Shown here piece after piece: positions 7,968-16,501 of a stretch of 64,000 bases of DNA. The first letter of the stretch is position 1. The number at the start of each line of letters is the position of its first letter. A program made the translations under genes and the position numbers. The notes beneath the pieces are model-generated. The model had not been told where the DNA came from, ran no database searches, and saw nothing but the letters and a program-made list of their open reading frames with translations. This DNA comes from Nonomuraea deserti (GTDB lineage Bacteria; Actinomycetota; Actinomycetes; Streptosporangiales; Streptosporangiaceae). The stretch covers positions 1 to 64,000 of the forward strand of contig NZ_SMKO01000016.1 of NCBI RefSeq assembly GCF_004348685.1, given 5' to 3'.

Positions 7968-9719
7968 GTGAGCACCTTCGCCGCGTCCCACCTTTCGCCT
8001 TCCTATCCCGACCGAGCCGCATGGGGCACCGCCCCCAAGCTGCGCGCGTGGCAGCAGGAGGCGTTCGACCTCTACTTCAGGCGCGAGCCGCGCGACTTCC
8101 TCACCGTGGCGACCCCGGGCGCGGGCAAGACGACCTACGCCCTGCGCATCGCCAGCGAACTGCTCGCCAACGGGGTGATCAGAGCCGTCACCGTCGTGAC
8201 GCCCACCGAGCACCTCAAGCGCCAGTGGGCCGACGCGGCCGGGCGGGTGGGCATCAACATCGACCCCGAGTTCAAGAACAGCCAGGGCGCCACGTCGCGC
8301 GACTACACCGGGGTCGCGGTGACCTACGCGCAGGTCGCCATGCACCCGGCGCTGCACCGGGCGCGCACCGAGGCGCGCAAGACCCTGGTGATCTTCGACG
8401 AGATCCACCACGCGGGCGACGCCAAGTCGTGGGGTGACGGCGTGCGCGAGGCGTTCGAGCCCGCCACACGGCGGCTCCAGCTCACCGGCACCCCGTTCAG
8501 GTCCGACGACAACCCCATCCCGTTCGTCGCCTACGAGGAGGACGCTGAGGGCTTCAAACGCAGCGTCGCCGACTACTCCTACGGCTACGGCCCCGCCCTC
8601 GACGACGGGGTCGTGCGGCCGGTCATCTTCCTGGCCTACTCCGGCGAGATGAAGTGGCGCACGCGGGCCGGCGACGAGATCGCCGCGACCCTGGGCACCC
8701 CGCTCACCAAGGACCAGCTCTCCCAGGCGTGGCGGGCCGCGCTCGACCCGAAGGGCGACTGGATCCGCCAGGTCATGCAGGCCGCCGACCGCCGTCTCAC
8801 CGAGGTGCGCAGGGGCGTGCCCGACGCCGGCGGTCTGGTCATCGCCACCGATCACGAGACCGCCCGCGCCTACGCCCGCCACCTGCGCAACATCAGCGGC
8901 GAGGGCGCCACCGTGGTCCTCTCCGACGACCCCGGCGCGTCGAAGAAGATCAAGCAGTTCGCCGCGTCCGAGGACCGCTGGCTGGTGGCCGTGCGCATGG
9001 TGTCCGAGGGCGTCGACATCCCCCGCCTGTGCGTGGGCGTCTACGCCACCTCGACCTCGACCCCGCTCTTCTTCGCCCAGGCCGTGGGCCGGTTCGTCCG
9101 CGCCCGCAAGCGCGGCGAGACGGCGTCCGTCTTCCTCCCGTCGGTCCCCACGCTCATGGGCCTGGCCAACGAGATGGAGGCCGAGCGCGACCACGTCCTC
9201 AACAAGCGGCCGCCGGAGGACGGCCTCGACGACACCCTCCTCGAACAGGCCAACCGCGAGAAGGACAGCCCCGACGTCCTGGGCGACGAGCTGCCGTTCG
9301 AGACGATGCAGACGTCGGCCATGTTCGACCGGGTGCTGTTCGACGGGGGTGAGTTCGGCACGGGGGCCGAGCTCGGCTCGGCCGAGGAGGAAGACTTCAT
9401 CGGCCTGCCCGGCCTGCTCGAGCCCGACCAGGTGGCCACGCTCCTGCGCAAGCGCCAGTCCGACCAGCAGGCCGCCAGGCGCAAGCAGACCGCCGACGAG
9501 CCGCGGCAGACCCTGGCGCCGCACGAGCAGATCGCCGAGCTGCGGCGCGAGCTCAACGGCCTGGTCGGCGCGTGGAACCACCGCACGGGCCAGCCGCACG
9601 GGGTCATCCACTCCGAACTGCGCCGCGCCTGCGGCGGCCCGCCGATCGCCCAGGCGACCGCCGAGCAGATCCAGGAGCGCATCGCCACCATCCGCCGCTG
9701 GGCCACCCAGCGGCGCTAG
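7968..9719 (+). CDS. DEAD/DEAH box helicase (SF2)
   Basis: 583 residues. Domain 1 has Walker A TPGAGKTT (49-56) and DEIH (144-147) with motif III L-T-G-T-P-F. Domain 2 has the E-G-V-D-I-P segment and the motif VI Q-A-V-G-R-F-V-R-A. This is the ResIII/UvrB-like layout seen in actinobacterial stand-alone helicases. The C-terminal about 120 residues are charged and probably helical. Start GTG 7968 follows AGAGGTGA. Presumed ATP-dependent nucleic-acid translocase; no restriction or defence partner is adjacent, so a defence role is not supported. Confidence 0.9.
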   Translation: MSTFAASHLSPSYPDRAAWGTAPKLRAWQQEAFDLYFRREPRDFLTVATPGAGKTTYALRIASELLANGVIRAVTVVTPTEHLKRQWADAAGRVGINIDPEFKNSQGATSRDYTGVAVTYAQVAMHPALHRARTEARKTLVIFDEIHHAGDAKSWGDGVREAFEPATRRLQLTGTPFRSDDNPIPFVAYEEDAEGFKRSVADYSYGYGPALDDGVVRPVIFLAYSGEMKWRTRAGDEIAATLGTPLTKDQLSQAWRAALDPKGDWIRQVMQAADRRLTEVRRGVPDAGGLVIATDHETARAYARHLRNISGEGATVVLSDDPGASKKIKQFAASEDRWLVAVRMVSEGVDIPRLCVGVYATSTSTPLFFAQAVGRFVRARKRGETASVFLPSVPTLMGLANEMEAERDHVLNKRPPEDGLDDTLLEQANREKDSPDVLGDELPFETMQTSAMFDRVLFDGGEFGTGAELGSAEEEDFIGLPGLLEPDQVATLLRKRQSDQQAARRKQTADEPRQTLAPHEQIAELRRELNGLVGAWNHRTGQPHGVIHSELRRACGGPPIAQATAEQIQERIATIRRWATQRR

Positions 9720-9820
9720 GCGCACCGGCCGGCCGGCTCGTCGCTCGATCGATGAGATGACCTCCCGTTGTGGTGGCGACGCCGCCTCCACCCGACGGTC
9801 GTTCCCCTCTGGCGGGCGGC

Positions 9821-10330
9821 TCAGCTGACGGGGGCGAGGCGCCTGACCATGATGCGGCAGCGCTCGGGCCGGAGCTCGTGCCGGCCGTCCGGGTGGTAGA
9901 CGACCTCTGTCGTGGCGACCTGCCCGTACGGCCATTCGGTGTATCCGCGGCGCAGGTAGAGCCGCTGCGCGTCCTCGTTCTCCAGCCCGACGCCCAGGGC
10001 GACCCGTTCGTGGCCCAGGGCGGAGAGCCGGTCCTCGGCCGCCCACAACAGCTCGGTGCCGATGCCCTGCTTGCGCCGCCAGGGCACGACCTCCAGGTGG
10101 GTGAGCAGGGCCACGCCCGGTAGATGGGCGCGTAACTCGGGCTCCTCCGCGGGGGCCAGCCAGACGTACACGTCGCCCACGGGCTCCTGCCCGTCCCAGG
10201 CGACGAGCAGGAGTCCGTGGCCGGTGTCCTGCTTGCCCAGCCGGTCGGCGAAATAGGCCTCCTGGCCGAGGGACCGGACCATGGCAGGGAGGTCGGTATG
10301 GATGGCTTTGCGAATTTCAGGGGCCCCCAC
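9821..10330 (-). CDS. GNAT family N-acetyltransferase
   Basis: 169 residues with the GNAT fold. The acetyl-CoA pyrophosphate-binding motif A is W-R-R-K-Q-G-I-G-T-E-L-L, preceded by the L-T-H-L-E-V-V-P strand and followed by the motif B region (N-E-D-A-Q-R-L-Y-L-R-R-G-Y). The acceptor substrate is unknown. It converges on the helicase gene, with about 100 bases between them. Confidence 0.9.
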   Translation of the reverse strand: MGAPEIRKAIHTDLPAMVRSLGQEAYFADRLGKQDTGHGLLLVAWDGQEPVGDVYVWLAPAEEPELRAHLPGVALLTHLEVVPWRRKQGIGTELLWAAEDRLSALGHERVALGVGLENEDAQRLYLRRGYTEWPYGQVATTEVVYHPDGRHELRPERCRIMVRRLAPVS

Positions 10331-10374
10331 GGACCACAGATTCCCGGATGCCGCTCCGCTGAATCAACAGGCGT

Positions 10375-11520
10375 TTACCGGGATGCCCACCAGCGCAACG
10401 GCTTGGCTCCCGGTTTGACCACCCATTTCATGGCGTCCGCCACGCCTGATTCGAGCTGCGGGATCCCGGCCAGGTGGCCGGCCCAGCGATGGCGGTCCGC
10501 CTTCCAGGCCCGCAGGTAGGAGACGCAGAAATCCGGGGTGATCAGCTTGAGCCGGCCGAGCGCGGCGAGCAGTGACTCCTCCATGGCGGTGCGGTCGGTG
10601 GAGCCGGGCCGCAGCCTGACGCGGCGCAGCACGTCCTCGATGAACGCCCTGCGCCTGGCCAGGAAACCGGTCCAGTGCGCCGGCCGGGTCGCGGCCTCCC
10701 AGCTCGCCCCGTCGCCGTCGAGGAGCCAGTAGACGCCCTCCGCCAGCACGTCGCCGAGCTCCTGGTCACGGGCGCGGACGGGCCGGTCGAACGGGTTGTA
10801 CGCGCGCTGGGTCACCATGCCCGTCACCGCGAGCCGGCGCAGCGACGTCTCGCCCAGCAGGTAGAACCAGTCCTCGTTGTAGATGTTCGGGAAGAACGAC
10901 GGCCTGCGGGTGGTCTCGACGGCGAGGGCGCCGCCGCCCACGAACGAGTCCTGATCGCCGCCGGTCAGCCGATGCGCGTGGCACACCACAGAGTTGTCCG
11001 GATAACCGCCGATGTGCATGCCCACGGCGTCATAGCCGTCGAGCAGCGCCGCCGCCGCCGCGACCTCCTTGTGCCCTCCGACCACGATGTCGTCGTCCAG
11101 GAAGACGACACGCTGCCAGCCCATCAGGCGGGAGAGGAGCAGCCCGGTGTTGCGCTTGGCGCTGAGATCGGTCGCGCGGTGGAACGGCGTGCCCTTCACC
11201 AGGACGGAGGTCGCGAAGTCCGGCAGGTTGAGCCGGGCCGGGTCGTCGACGTCGATCACGACGTAGGCCACGCCGGTCGGCAGCAGGAGCGCCGCCGCTT
11301 CGTCCGGCCGGCTCCACCTGCGGCTGTGCAGGGTCACCAGCGGGCAGTCCAGTGCGACGGCCAGGCGGATCGCGTGGCCGAGCCAGCTCGGATGCCGGAT
11401 CGTCGGTACGACGATCGCGTCGACGGTCCCGGACTCCGGGTGCTCGCGGTACAGGTCGACCAGGTGCCTGTGGGAGCCGTGATGGTGTTCCGTGCCGACC
11501 TGTGCTGTCTCATGTTCCAT
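10375..11520 (-). CDS. Glycosyltransferase-like protein, GT-A fold
   Basis: 381 residues from ATG 11520; the longer frame upstream is the antisense of the regulator's 3' end. A metal-binding D-D-D motif (142-144) follows V-V-F-L, a G-G-G-A-L segment comes about 60 residues later, and N-E-D-W (about 218) is in the position of the catalytic base of GT2-like enzymes. It lacks a signal peptide or membrane helix, so it is cytosolic. Its start overlaps the stop of the HTH gene by 11 bases, so the two are translated from one message. Donor and acceptor are unknown. Confidence 0.8.
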   Translation of the reverse strand: MEHETAQVGTEHHHGSHRHLVDLYREHPESGTVDAIVVPTIRHPSWLGHAIRLAVALDCPLVTLHSRRWSRPDEAAALLLPTGVAYVVIDVDDPARLNLPDFATSVLVKGTPFHRATDLSAKRNTGLLLSRLMGWQRVVFLDDDIVVGGHKEVAAAAALLDGYDAVGMHIGGYPDNSVVCHAHRLTGGDQDSFVGGGALAVETTRRPSFFPNIYNEDWFYLLGETSLRRLAVTGMVTQRAYNPFDRPVRARDQELGDVLAEGVYWLLDGDGASWEAATRPAHWTGFLARRRAFIEDVLRRVRLRPGSTDRTAMEESLLAALGRLKLITPDFCVSYLRAWKADRHRWAGHLAGIPQLESGVADAMKWVVKPGAKPLRWWASR

Positions 11521-12607
11521 GGACGGGACCCGGCCATTCGTGTAGCCGGTACGAGGCGACCGTCCAGTCAGGTGTGACGGCGACGCGGCCCTGCACCCTG
11601 ACCCTCGTGAGGATGCTGTACGCCTCGGCCTCGCGGAACCGGTCACGCAGATAGGCGGTGTTCCGGTCGCGGAAGCGTGCGTCCGTGAGCGCCCGCACAA
11701 CGCCGTACACGCCTCGCGAGTGCATGCCGTTGCAGATGGTCAAGGTGTGGCTGGTGTTGTCCGGATTGACGCCACGGTAGAAGAAGCCGACGTCCTCGGT
11801 GAGCCGTAGGTCGTCGCCTGAGCCGCTGGTGACGGTGTAGTGCCTGTGCGTGTCGCCGCCCTCGTCGACCTCGAAGTACGGCCCCCTCTCGCCCTCCCAG
11901 TCGGGCACCTGCCGCACCGGGAGCTCGATCCGCGAGAGCATGTACGCGGTGACCTCGTTGTAGTCGACGCCGCCCAGGAGCACCACGTGGGTGGTGAGGT
12001 CGTCGGCGCGAAGGTCCTCCGTCGCGCGCAGCGTCACGAGGCTGTGCGGGTTGGAGGCTCTGACATGGCCCCACAGCTCGAACAGGGAGTCAAGGTCGGA
12101 GTATTTGTAGAGCTCGATGTAGTCGGGGCTCGACGGGTCCGCGTAGGTGATCTTCTCCCGCTCGTCTTGGGGGATCTGCGAGCAGATGATCGTGATCGGC
12201 TCGCCGTCGGGGAAGTGCCACGGCCCCTCATGAAGGGCGTCCGGCGCCGGGTCGGAGCTCTCGGCGCCCTGGAAGCGCAGCGCGTTCTTGCGCAGCCGGG
12301 TGAGCTCGTCGAGCAGTGCGCGGTGCTCCGCCAGCTCGTCGGCCGTCATGTCCGACAGCGGCAGCACGCGGGCGTGCCCGTTGGCCAGCGATCGCCGGGT
12401 GGCGAAGAACGCGGCGTACTTCTCGAGGCGGTGCAGGGGCGGGATCTTGATCAGGTGGGTCGACTCCCACGACGAGATCAGCGGGACGCTGACCCCGAAC
12501 GCGTCGCGCAACTGCGCCTGGGTGACCCGCAGGCCGGGCCATCGGCTGTCGCGGAGCTCGCGCAGCCGGCGCGCCAGCGCGGTCCGCGCGGATTCGTCGC
12601 CGCTCAT
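11510..12607 (-). CDS. HTH (XRE-like) regulator with unknown C-terminal domain
   Basis: 365 residues from ATG 12607 (GAGG six bases upstream; ATG 12619 would add four residues). The N-terminal about 75 residues form an XRE-type helix-turn-helix (V-T-Q-A-Q-L-R-D-A-F-G-V-S-V-P-L-I-S-S-W-E). A linker leads to a large domain (about 130-360) with strands and a V-V-L-L-G-G-V-D-Y-N motif, a F-F-Y-R-G-V-N-P motif and a T-I-C-N-G-M-H-S-R-G-V-Y-G motif. The last looks like a glycine-rich Rossmann-type ligand pocket, which is inference. Overlap with the glycosyltransferase suggests a functional pair. Confidence 0.78.
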   Translation of the reverse strand: MSGDESARTALARRLRELRDSRWPGLRVTQAQLRDAFGVSVPLISSWESTHLIKIPPLHRLEKYAAFFATRRSLANGHARVLPLSDMTADELAEHRALLDELTRLRKNALRFQGAESSDPAPDALHEGPWHFPDGEPITIICSQIPQDEREKITYADPSSPDYIELYKYSDLDSLFELWGHVRASNPHSLVTLRATEDLRADDLTTHVVLLGGVDYNEVTAYMLSRIELPVRQVPDWEGERGPYFEVDEGGDTHRHYTVTSGSGDDLRLTEDVGFFYRGVNPDNTSHTLTICNGMHSRGVYGVVRALTDARFRDRNTAYLRDRFREAEAYSILTRVRVQGRVAVTPDWTVASYRLHEWPGPVHGT

Positions 12608-12618
12608 GCCAAGCCTCA

Positions 12619-12639
12619 TTCAAGTGAACTTCAGTGAAT
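12619..12639. promoter_or_regulatory. TTCA-n-TGAA boxes at the regulator start
   Basis: TTCAAGTGAA (12619-12628) and TTCAGTGAAT (12630-12639) lie side by side immediately upstream of the HTH gene. Each is a short palindrome of TTCA and TGAA. The second is repeated 173 bases further upstream. They are candidate autoregulatory operators. Confidence 0.5.
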
Positions 12640-12995
12640 ATAGGCCCCGGCGGCGAAGTTGGTGAAGAAGTCGCAGCTAGGGCGCCACGATCAGGCTGCG
12701 TGCGCGAACGGATCGCACAAGGAGCACCAGTCTAGCCACAGGTCCGTGGCTGGCGGGAGTGAATGTGCGGGTTGAGAGTGGGTAAATCTCTGCGTGTAGA
12801 GATTCAGTGAATGAAAGCTGAAGTTTACTGAATAAAGGTGGAGGTGGTATCGCGGCCCGAGTCCCGTGAGCCGCACCAGGCCAAGAGCGGCATCCCACGC
12901 GGAAAACGAGCGCAGGCACCCCTGAGGCGACAGCGAAGGGTGCCCGCGATCCCGGATTTCTTGTCAGAGCGCGTCTCCGCACCAGGGAAACCTTC
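12640..12995. other. Intergenic region with operators, little coding potential
   Basis: 356 bases between the HTH gene and the small membrane gene. It holds the palindrome cluster at 12785-12833 and an open frame of 51 codons (GTG 12844 to TGA 12999) whose stop overlaps the next ATG. Roughly one third of its third positions are A/T, unlike neighbouring genes, so it is not called as a gene. Confidence 0.6.
12785..12833. promoter_or_regulatory. Palindrome cluster upstream of the small membrane gene
   Basis: AATCTCT (12785-12791) pairs with AGAGATT (12798-12804). This runs into the 11-bp palindrome ATTCAGTGAAT (12802-12812), followed by an inverted near-copy TTTACTGAAT (12824-12833). The TTCAGTGAAT box is identical to that at 12630-12639, so one protein probably binds both clusters. 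Confidence 0.55.
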
Positions 12996-13220
12996 ATGAC
13001 GACACTAGCCCTCCACCTCTCGGTGGCCACGCCCATGTCATCCGACACCCGGACCATGTCCCTCTTCATGCTGGCGACCATGATCACGCTGACGCTGGCC
13101 GCGATCCGCGGGCTGATCAAGCGTACGCGCCTGGTCATGGTGATCAGCGGTACGAGCGCCCTGCTCGTGGTCCTCTCCGTCCTCGCCCTCGCCTACCTCA
13201 TCACCTTCGGAGCGATCTGA
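12996..13220 (+). CDS. Small two-TM membrane protein
   Basis: 74 residues with two hydrophobic helices (about 24-40 and 47-70) separated by a short basic loop (R-G-L-I-K-R-T-R). No family is recognised. Third positions are G/C-rich, as expected for a real gene here. The ribosome-binding site is weak (AGGGAAA). It diverges from the HTH/glycosyltransferase pair, and its upstream region carries the TTCAGTGAAT boxes, so it may belong to the same regulon. Confidence 0.6.
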   Translation: MTTLALHLSVATPMSSDTRTMSLFMLATMITLTLAAIRGLIKRTRLVMVISGTSALLVVLSVLALAYLITFGAI

Positions 13221-13303
13221 GGCCGTCACCGCGCGCGGCGCACCGCGCCCCTGCGCTGCGCGCGTGCCGACCGCGCCGCCGCGGGCGCGATCACGCTGAG
13301 TGA

Positions 13304-13325
13304 CTCTGTGTGTTTGGACACAGAG
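13304..13325. repeat. 8-bp hairpin without T-tract
   Basis: CTCTGTGT (13304-13311) and ACACAGAG (13318-13325) pair perfectly over a 6-base loop. It sits 80 bases after the small membrane gene and 80 before the STAS gene. It could be a terminator (actinobacterial ones often lack U-tracts) or an operator. Confidence 0.5.
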
Positions 13326-13405
13326 CAGTGACCTTCTGTTAGAAGCTCGACTCAAGCGGCAACAACCACGATTGCTGTCTTGGCATATGCAGAAGGACTT
13401 CGCCC

Positions 13406-13777
13406 ATGTCGTCTGAGGCCACCGGTAGGTCGACGCTGATCGTCACTTCCGGCCTCTCTCGAAACGCCGTCATCATCAGACTCGAAGGCGAGCTCGACGT
13501 CAACGGGCTGCCGGTGCTGAGAGAGCACCTGCAGCGCGTGTGGGAGCTGCCCCCGAAACCGTTCCTGGTCATGGATCTGAGCGCGGTCTGGTTCTGCGAC
13601 TCGATGGGCATGAACGAGCTCGTCGAGGTCCTGCAGCGCTGCGAGGCCAGGGACACCCGGCTGCTGCTCGGAGGGGTGCAGGGGGTGATGGAGCGGGTGC
13701 TGTCGATCACCGGGCTCCGGCACGCCTTCGAGGTCTTCGACCACACCGACGACGCCCTGCGGCTGACCCGGGACTGA
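13406..13777 (+). CDS. STAS-domain anti-sigma factor antagonist
   Basis: 123 residues, single STAS domain. The regulatory site reads F-C-D-S-M-G-M-N-E-L; Ser66 after Asp65 is in the position phosphorylated in SpoIIAA/RsbV. The usual second Ser is Met here. Family proteins bind an anti-sigma kinase when unphosphorylated and so free a sigma factor. No RsbW-type kinase is adjacent, so the partner is encoded elsewhere. GAAGGA precedes ATG 13406. Confidence 0.9.
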   Translation: MSSEATGRSTLIVTSGLSRNAVIIRLEGELDVNGLPVLREHLQRVWELPPKPFLVMDLSAVWFCDSMGMNELVEVLQRCEARDTRLLLGGVQGVMERVLSITGLRHAFEVFDHTDDALRLTRD

Positions 13778-13921
13778 GAATCTGTCGCCCGGGTGAAGAT
13801 CTCTTACTCCCCGTATGAGATCGCTCCCGGCAGGCGTTGACCTTCACATGACCGTGGCGTCACCGCGTGAGTACCCTTCGTGATCGCCGGTGCCGCAGGG
13901 GCGCCGGGTTACCGTGGAAAG

Positions 13922-14164
13922 GTGCCTGAAGTGAGCCTGTACCTGCCCGAGGACGTCCTGAGCCGGGTCGCCGAGGCGGCCCGCGCGCACGAGATGTCCG
14001 AAGGGGACTACATCCGCGAAGCGGTCACACGCGCCCTCGCCGAGGAGGTCGTCGGCGAACGACCCCGTCCCCGACTCCCGCTGTTCGACAGCGGCGACCC
14101 GAGCTTTGCCGGAAGCGTCGATGACATCCTGGCGCAAGGGTTCGGAAGGGATGGGCTCGACTGA
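13922..14164 (+). CDS. Ribbon-helix-helix antitoxin (VapB/CopG type)
   Basis: 80 residues from GTG 13922. The N-terminal strand (V-S-L-Y-L-P) and the two helices to about residue 45 form a ribbon-helix-helix DNA-binding domain; the acidic tail would wrap the toxin. A GTG at 13931 has somewhat better spacing to GAAAGG and would remove three residues. Its stop overlaps the PIN toxin start by one base (TGATG). Expected to repress its own operon with the toxin. Confidence 0.85.
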   Translation: MPEVSLYLPEDVLSRVAEAARAHEMSEGDYIREAVTRALAEEVVGERPRPRLPLFDSGDPSFAGSVDDILAQGFGRDGLD

Positions 14165-14586
14165 TGCTCATCCTCGACACGAGTGGTGCACTCGCCGCCA
14201 TCGACAAGGCCGCTAAGGAGCATCTGGCCGCCAAGAAGGTGCTCGAGAACGAGAGGGGGAGCATCGTGCTGTCGCCGTTCGTCCTCGGAGAGCTGGACTA
14301 CATGCTCCTCAACAAGGTCGGTCTGCACGCCGAGCTCGACTACCTGCGGGAAGTCGGGAGGGGGACCTATGACCTCATCCCCATGACGCGACACGACGTC
14401 GAGCGGGCTGCGGACCTGGTCAACCGCTACGGCGACATGGCGGTGGGGCTGACGGACGCGTCCGTCGCGCTGCTGGCCGCGCGCTATCAGACGACCAGGG
14501 TGCTGACGCTCGATCAGCGGCACTTCCGGGCGATGAAGCCGCTCTGGGGCGACGCCTTCACGGTGCTCCCCGCCGACGCCAACTGA
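14164..14586 (+). CDS. PIN-domain ribonuclease toxin (VapC type)
   Basis: 140 residues, one PIN domain. The acidic quartet that binds Mg2+ is complete: Asp5 (L-D-T-S), Glu43 (G-E-L-D), Asp98 (L-T-D-A-S) and Asp117 (L-D-Q-R-H-F). An intact active site plus an adjacent RHH antitoxin make this a probably functional type II toxin-antitoxin pair. VapC toxins cut tRNA or rRNA; the target is not predictable here. It converges on pncA with no intergenic space. Confidence 0.92.
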   Translation: MLILDTSGALAAIDKAAKEHLAAKKVLENERGSIVLSPFVLGELDYMLLNKVGLHAELDYLREVGRGTYDLIPMTRHDVERAADLVNRYGDMAVGLTDASVALLAARYQTTRVLTLDQRHFRAMKPLWGDAFTVLPADAN

Positions 14587-15165
14587 TCAGCCCAGCACGG
14601 GCGTCCCGCGCAGGGCGGCGCCGGCGGCCTTCATCTCCGCCAGCGCCGCCTCCGTGGTCGCCGGTGCCACGCCGGCCGTGAGGTCGAGCAGCACCCGCAC
14701 CTCCAGCCCATGTCCGAGCGCGTCGAGTGCGGTGGCGCGCACGCAGTGGTCGGTGGCGATGCCCGCCACGTCGACCTGGCGCACCCCGCGTTCCTCGAGC
14801 CACTCCAGCAGCGGCACCCCGTCGCGCGAGGCGCCCTCGAACCCGCTGTACGCCGCGTCGTAGGCGCCCTTGCTGAACACCTCGTCCACTTCCGACAGGT
14901 CGAGGGCCCGGTGGAAGTCGGCGCCGGGCGTGCCGGCGACGCAGTGGGCGGGCCAGGTGGAGGCGTAGTCGGGGGTGTCGGAGAAGTGCTCGCCGGGCGA
15001 GATGTGGTGGTCGCGGGTGGCCACCACGTGGTCGTAGGGGTGGTCGGCCACGTGACGGGTGATCGCCCCCGCCACCTGCGAGCCGCCGGTGACGGCCAGG
15101 CTGCCGCCCTCGCAGAAGTCATTCTGCACGTCGACGATGATCAGCGCGCTGCCCATATGCGCCAC
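14587..15165 (-). CDS. pncA: Nicotinamidase (isochorismatase family)
   Basis: 192 residues. Catalytic triad Asp12 (V-D-V-Q-N-D-F), Lys99 and Cys141 (A-T-D-H-C-V-R-A-T); metal ligands Asp52, His54 and His60. Hydrolyses nicotinamide to nicotinate and ammonia in NAD salvage. It lies 6 bases after pncB on the same strand, so nicotinate can pass straight to the next step. ATG 15156 is an alternative start (three residues shorter). No strong ribosome-binding site is seen, which fits translational coupling. Confidence 0.92.
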   Translation of the reverse strand: MAHMGSALIIVDVQNDFCEGGSLAVTGGSQVAGAITRHVADHPYDHVVATRDHHISPGEHFSDTPDYASTWPAHCVAGTPGADFHRALDLSEVDEVFSKGAYDAAYSGFEGASRDGVPLLEWLEERGVRQVDVAGIATDHCVRATALDALGHGLEVRVLLDLTAGVAPATTEAALAEMKAAGAALRGTPVLG

Positions 15166-15171
15166 GATACG

Positions 15172-16455
15172 TCAGGCGAATTCGGTGGGGATCGCCGCAT
15201 AGCCTCTGCCGAGGTGGAGGGCGTCCAGGGGGAGTGTGGTGACGGCCTTGGCGTGGCGTTCGCGGGCTGCCGACAGGGGCTCCCCGCCGACGACCTCGCC
15301 GTCGCGTACCAGCTCGTGCAGCAGGGGGATGCCGCCTTCTGGGGCGAGTCCGCCGGTCGTGATCAGCTCGGTGTCGCAGTGGCCCGTCTCGTCGAGGAGC
15401 CGGTACGCCTCCTTGCGGCCCCCGCGCGACGGCTTGCCCACCGAGCGTTTGGCCACGGCCTCCAGCTTGCCGGTGGCCGTCTCCCGCGCCACCAGCTTGT
15501 ACACCAGCGCCGCCGTGGGCACTCCCGACCCGGTCACGAGGGAGGTGCCGACGCCGTAGCCGTCCACCGGGGCGGCGGCGAGGGCGGCGATGGCGTACTC
15601 GTCGAGGTCGGAGGTGACGAGGATGCGGGTGTTGAACGCCCCGAGCGCGTCCAGTTGCTCGCGCACCTCCTGCGCGGCCGCCGCCAGGTCGCCGGAGTCG
15701 ATGCGGACCGCACCGAGCTTGGGCCCGGCCAGGTCGACGGCCGTGCGCACCGCCTCGGCCACGTCGTACGTGTCGACCAGCAGCGTCGTCTCCGGCCCGA
15801 GCGAGGCGATCTGGGCCTCGAACGCGTCGCGCTCCGAGTCGTGCAGCAGGGTGAACGCGTGCGCCGCCGTGCCGGCCGTGGGGACCCCGTACACGCGTCC
15901 GGCCATCAGGTTGGAGGTCGAGGCGAACCCGGCGATGTACGCGGCCCGCGCGGAGGCCACCGCGGCGCTTTCGTGCGTGCGGCGCGAGCCCATCTCGATG
16001 AGGGGGCGCTTGCCCGCGGCGTTGACCATGCGGGACGCGGCGGAGGCGATGGCGCAGTCGTGGTTGAGGATGGACAGCGCGATCGTCTCCAGGAGCACGG
16101 CCTCGGCGAAGGTGCCCTCCACGATCATGATGGGGGAGGCGGGGAAGTAGAGTTCGCCCTCGCGATAGCCGTAGATGTTCCCCGAGAACCGGTAATCGGC
16201 GAGAAACGCCAGAGTGGACTCATCGACGACCCGGCGCTCGCGCAGGTAGGTGAGTTCTTCGTCACCGAAGCGGAAGCGTTCAAGCTCGTCCAGGACACGT
16301 CCCGTCCCGGCGACAACCCCGTAACGCCGCCCACCTGGCAGGTGTCTGGCGAACACCTCGAAGACGGCGCGCCTGTGCGCCGCGCCGCTCCGCAGGGCCG
16401 CCTGCAGCATCGTCAGCTCATAGTGATCTGTGAGCAACGCAGTGCTCATGGACAT
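15172..16455 (-). CDS. pncB: Nicotinate phosphoribosyltransferase
   Basis: About 427 residues. Starts with the T-A-L-L-T-D-H-Y-E-L-T-M motif of the family. The G-S-R-R-T-H region, D-T-Y-D and I-D-S-G-D-L (phosphoribose-binding) and the T-S-D-L-D-E segment are present. Converts nicotinate and PRPP to NaMN. ATG 16449 is an equally possible start; the longer frame runs into the clpS promoter. Divergent from clpS, as pncB1 (Rv1330c) is from clpS (Rv1331) in M. tuberculosis. Confidence 0.93.
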   Translation of the reverse strand: MSMSTALLTDHYELTMLQAALRSGAAHRRAVFEVFARHLPGGRRYGVVAGTGRVLDELERFRFGDEELTYLRERRVVDESTLAFLADYRFSGNIYGYREGELYFPASPIMIVEGTFAEAVLLETIALSILNHDCAIASAASRMVNAAGKRPLIEMGSRRTHESAAVASARAAYIAGFASTSNLMAGRVYGVPTAGTAAHAFTLLHDSERDAFEAQIASLGPETTLLVDTYDVAEAVRTAVDLAGPKLGAVRIDSGDLAAAAQEVREQLDALGAFNTRILVTSDLDEYAIAALAAAPVDGYGVGTSLVTGSGVPTAALVYKLVARETATGKLEAVAKRSVGKPSRGGRKEAYRLLDETGHCDTELITTGGLAPEGGIPLLHELVRDGEVVGGEPLSAARERHAKAVTTLPLDALHLGRGYAAIPTEFA

Positions 16456-16501
16456 TGTCACGAGTCGAAGACTACGGCCCAGATAGGGCAGACTCGGGGA
16501 T

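Noticed and set aside
7968..9719. Helicase as part of a phage-defence system
   Set aside because: Neighbours are an unrelated membrane protein and a GNAT enzyme; no nuclease, methylase or other defence gene is adjacent.
9771..9792. Terminator between the helicase and GNAT genes
   Set aside because: GGTGG/CCACC pairing exists but the stem is short and interrupted; not convincing.
7914..10046. 710-codon open frame on the minus strand across the helicase gene
   Set aside because: Product is Arg/Gly/Ala/His-rich low-complexity; antisense shadow of the GC-rich helicase and GNAT genes.
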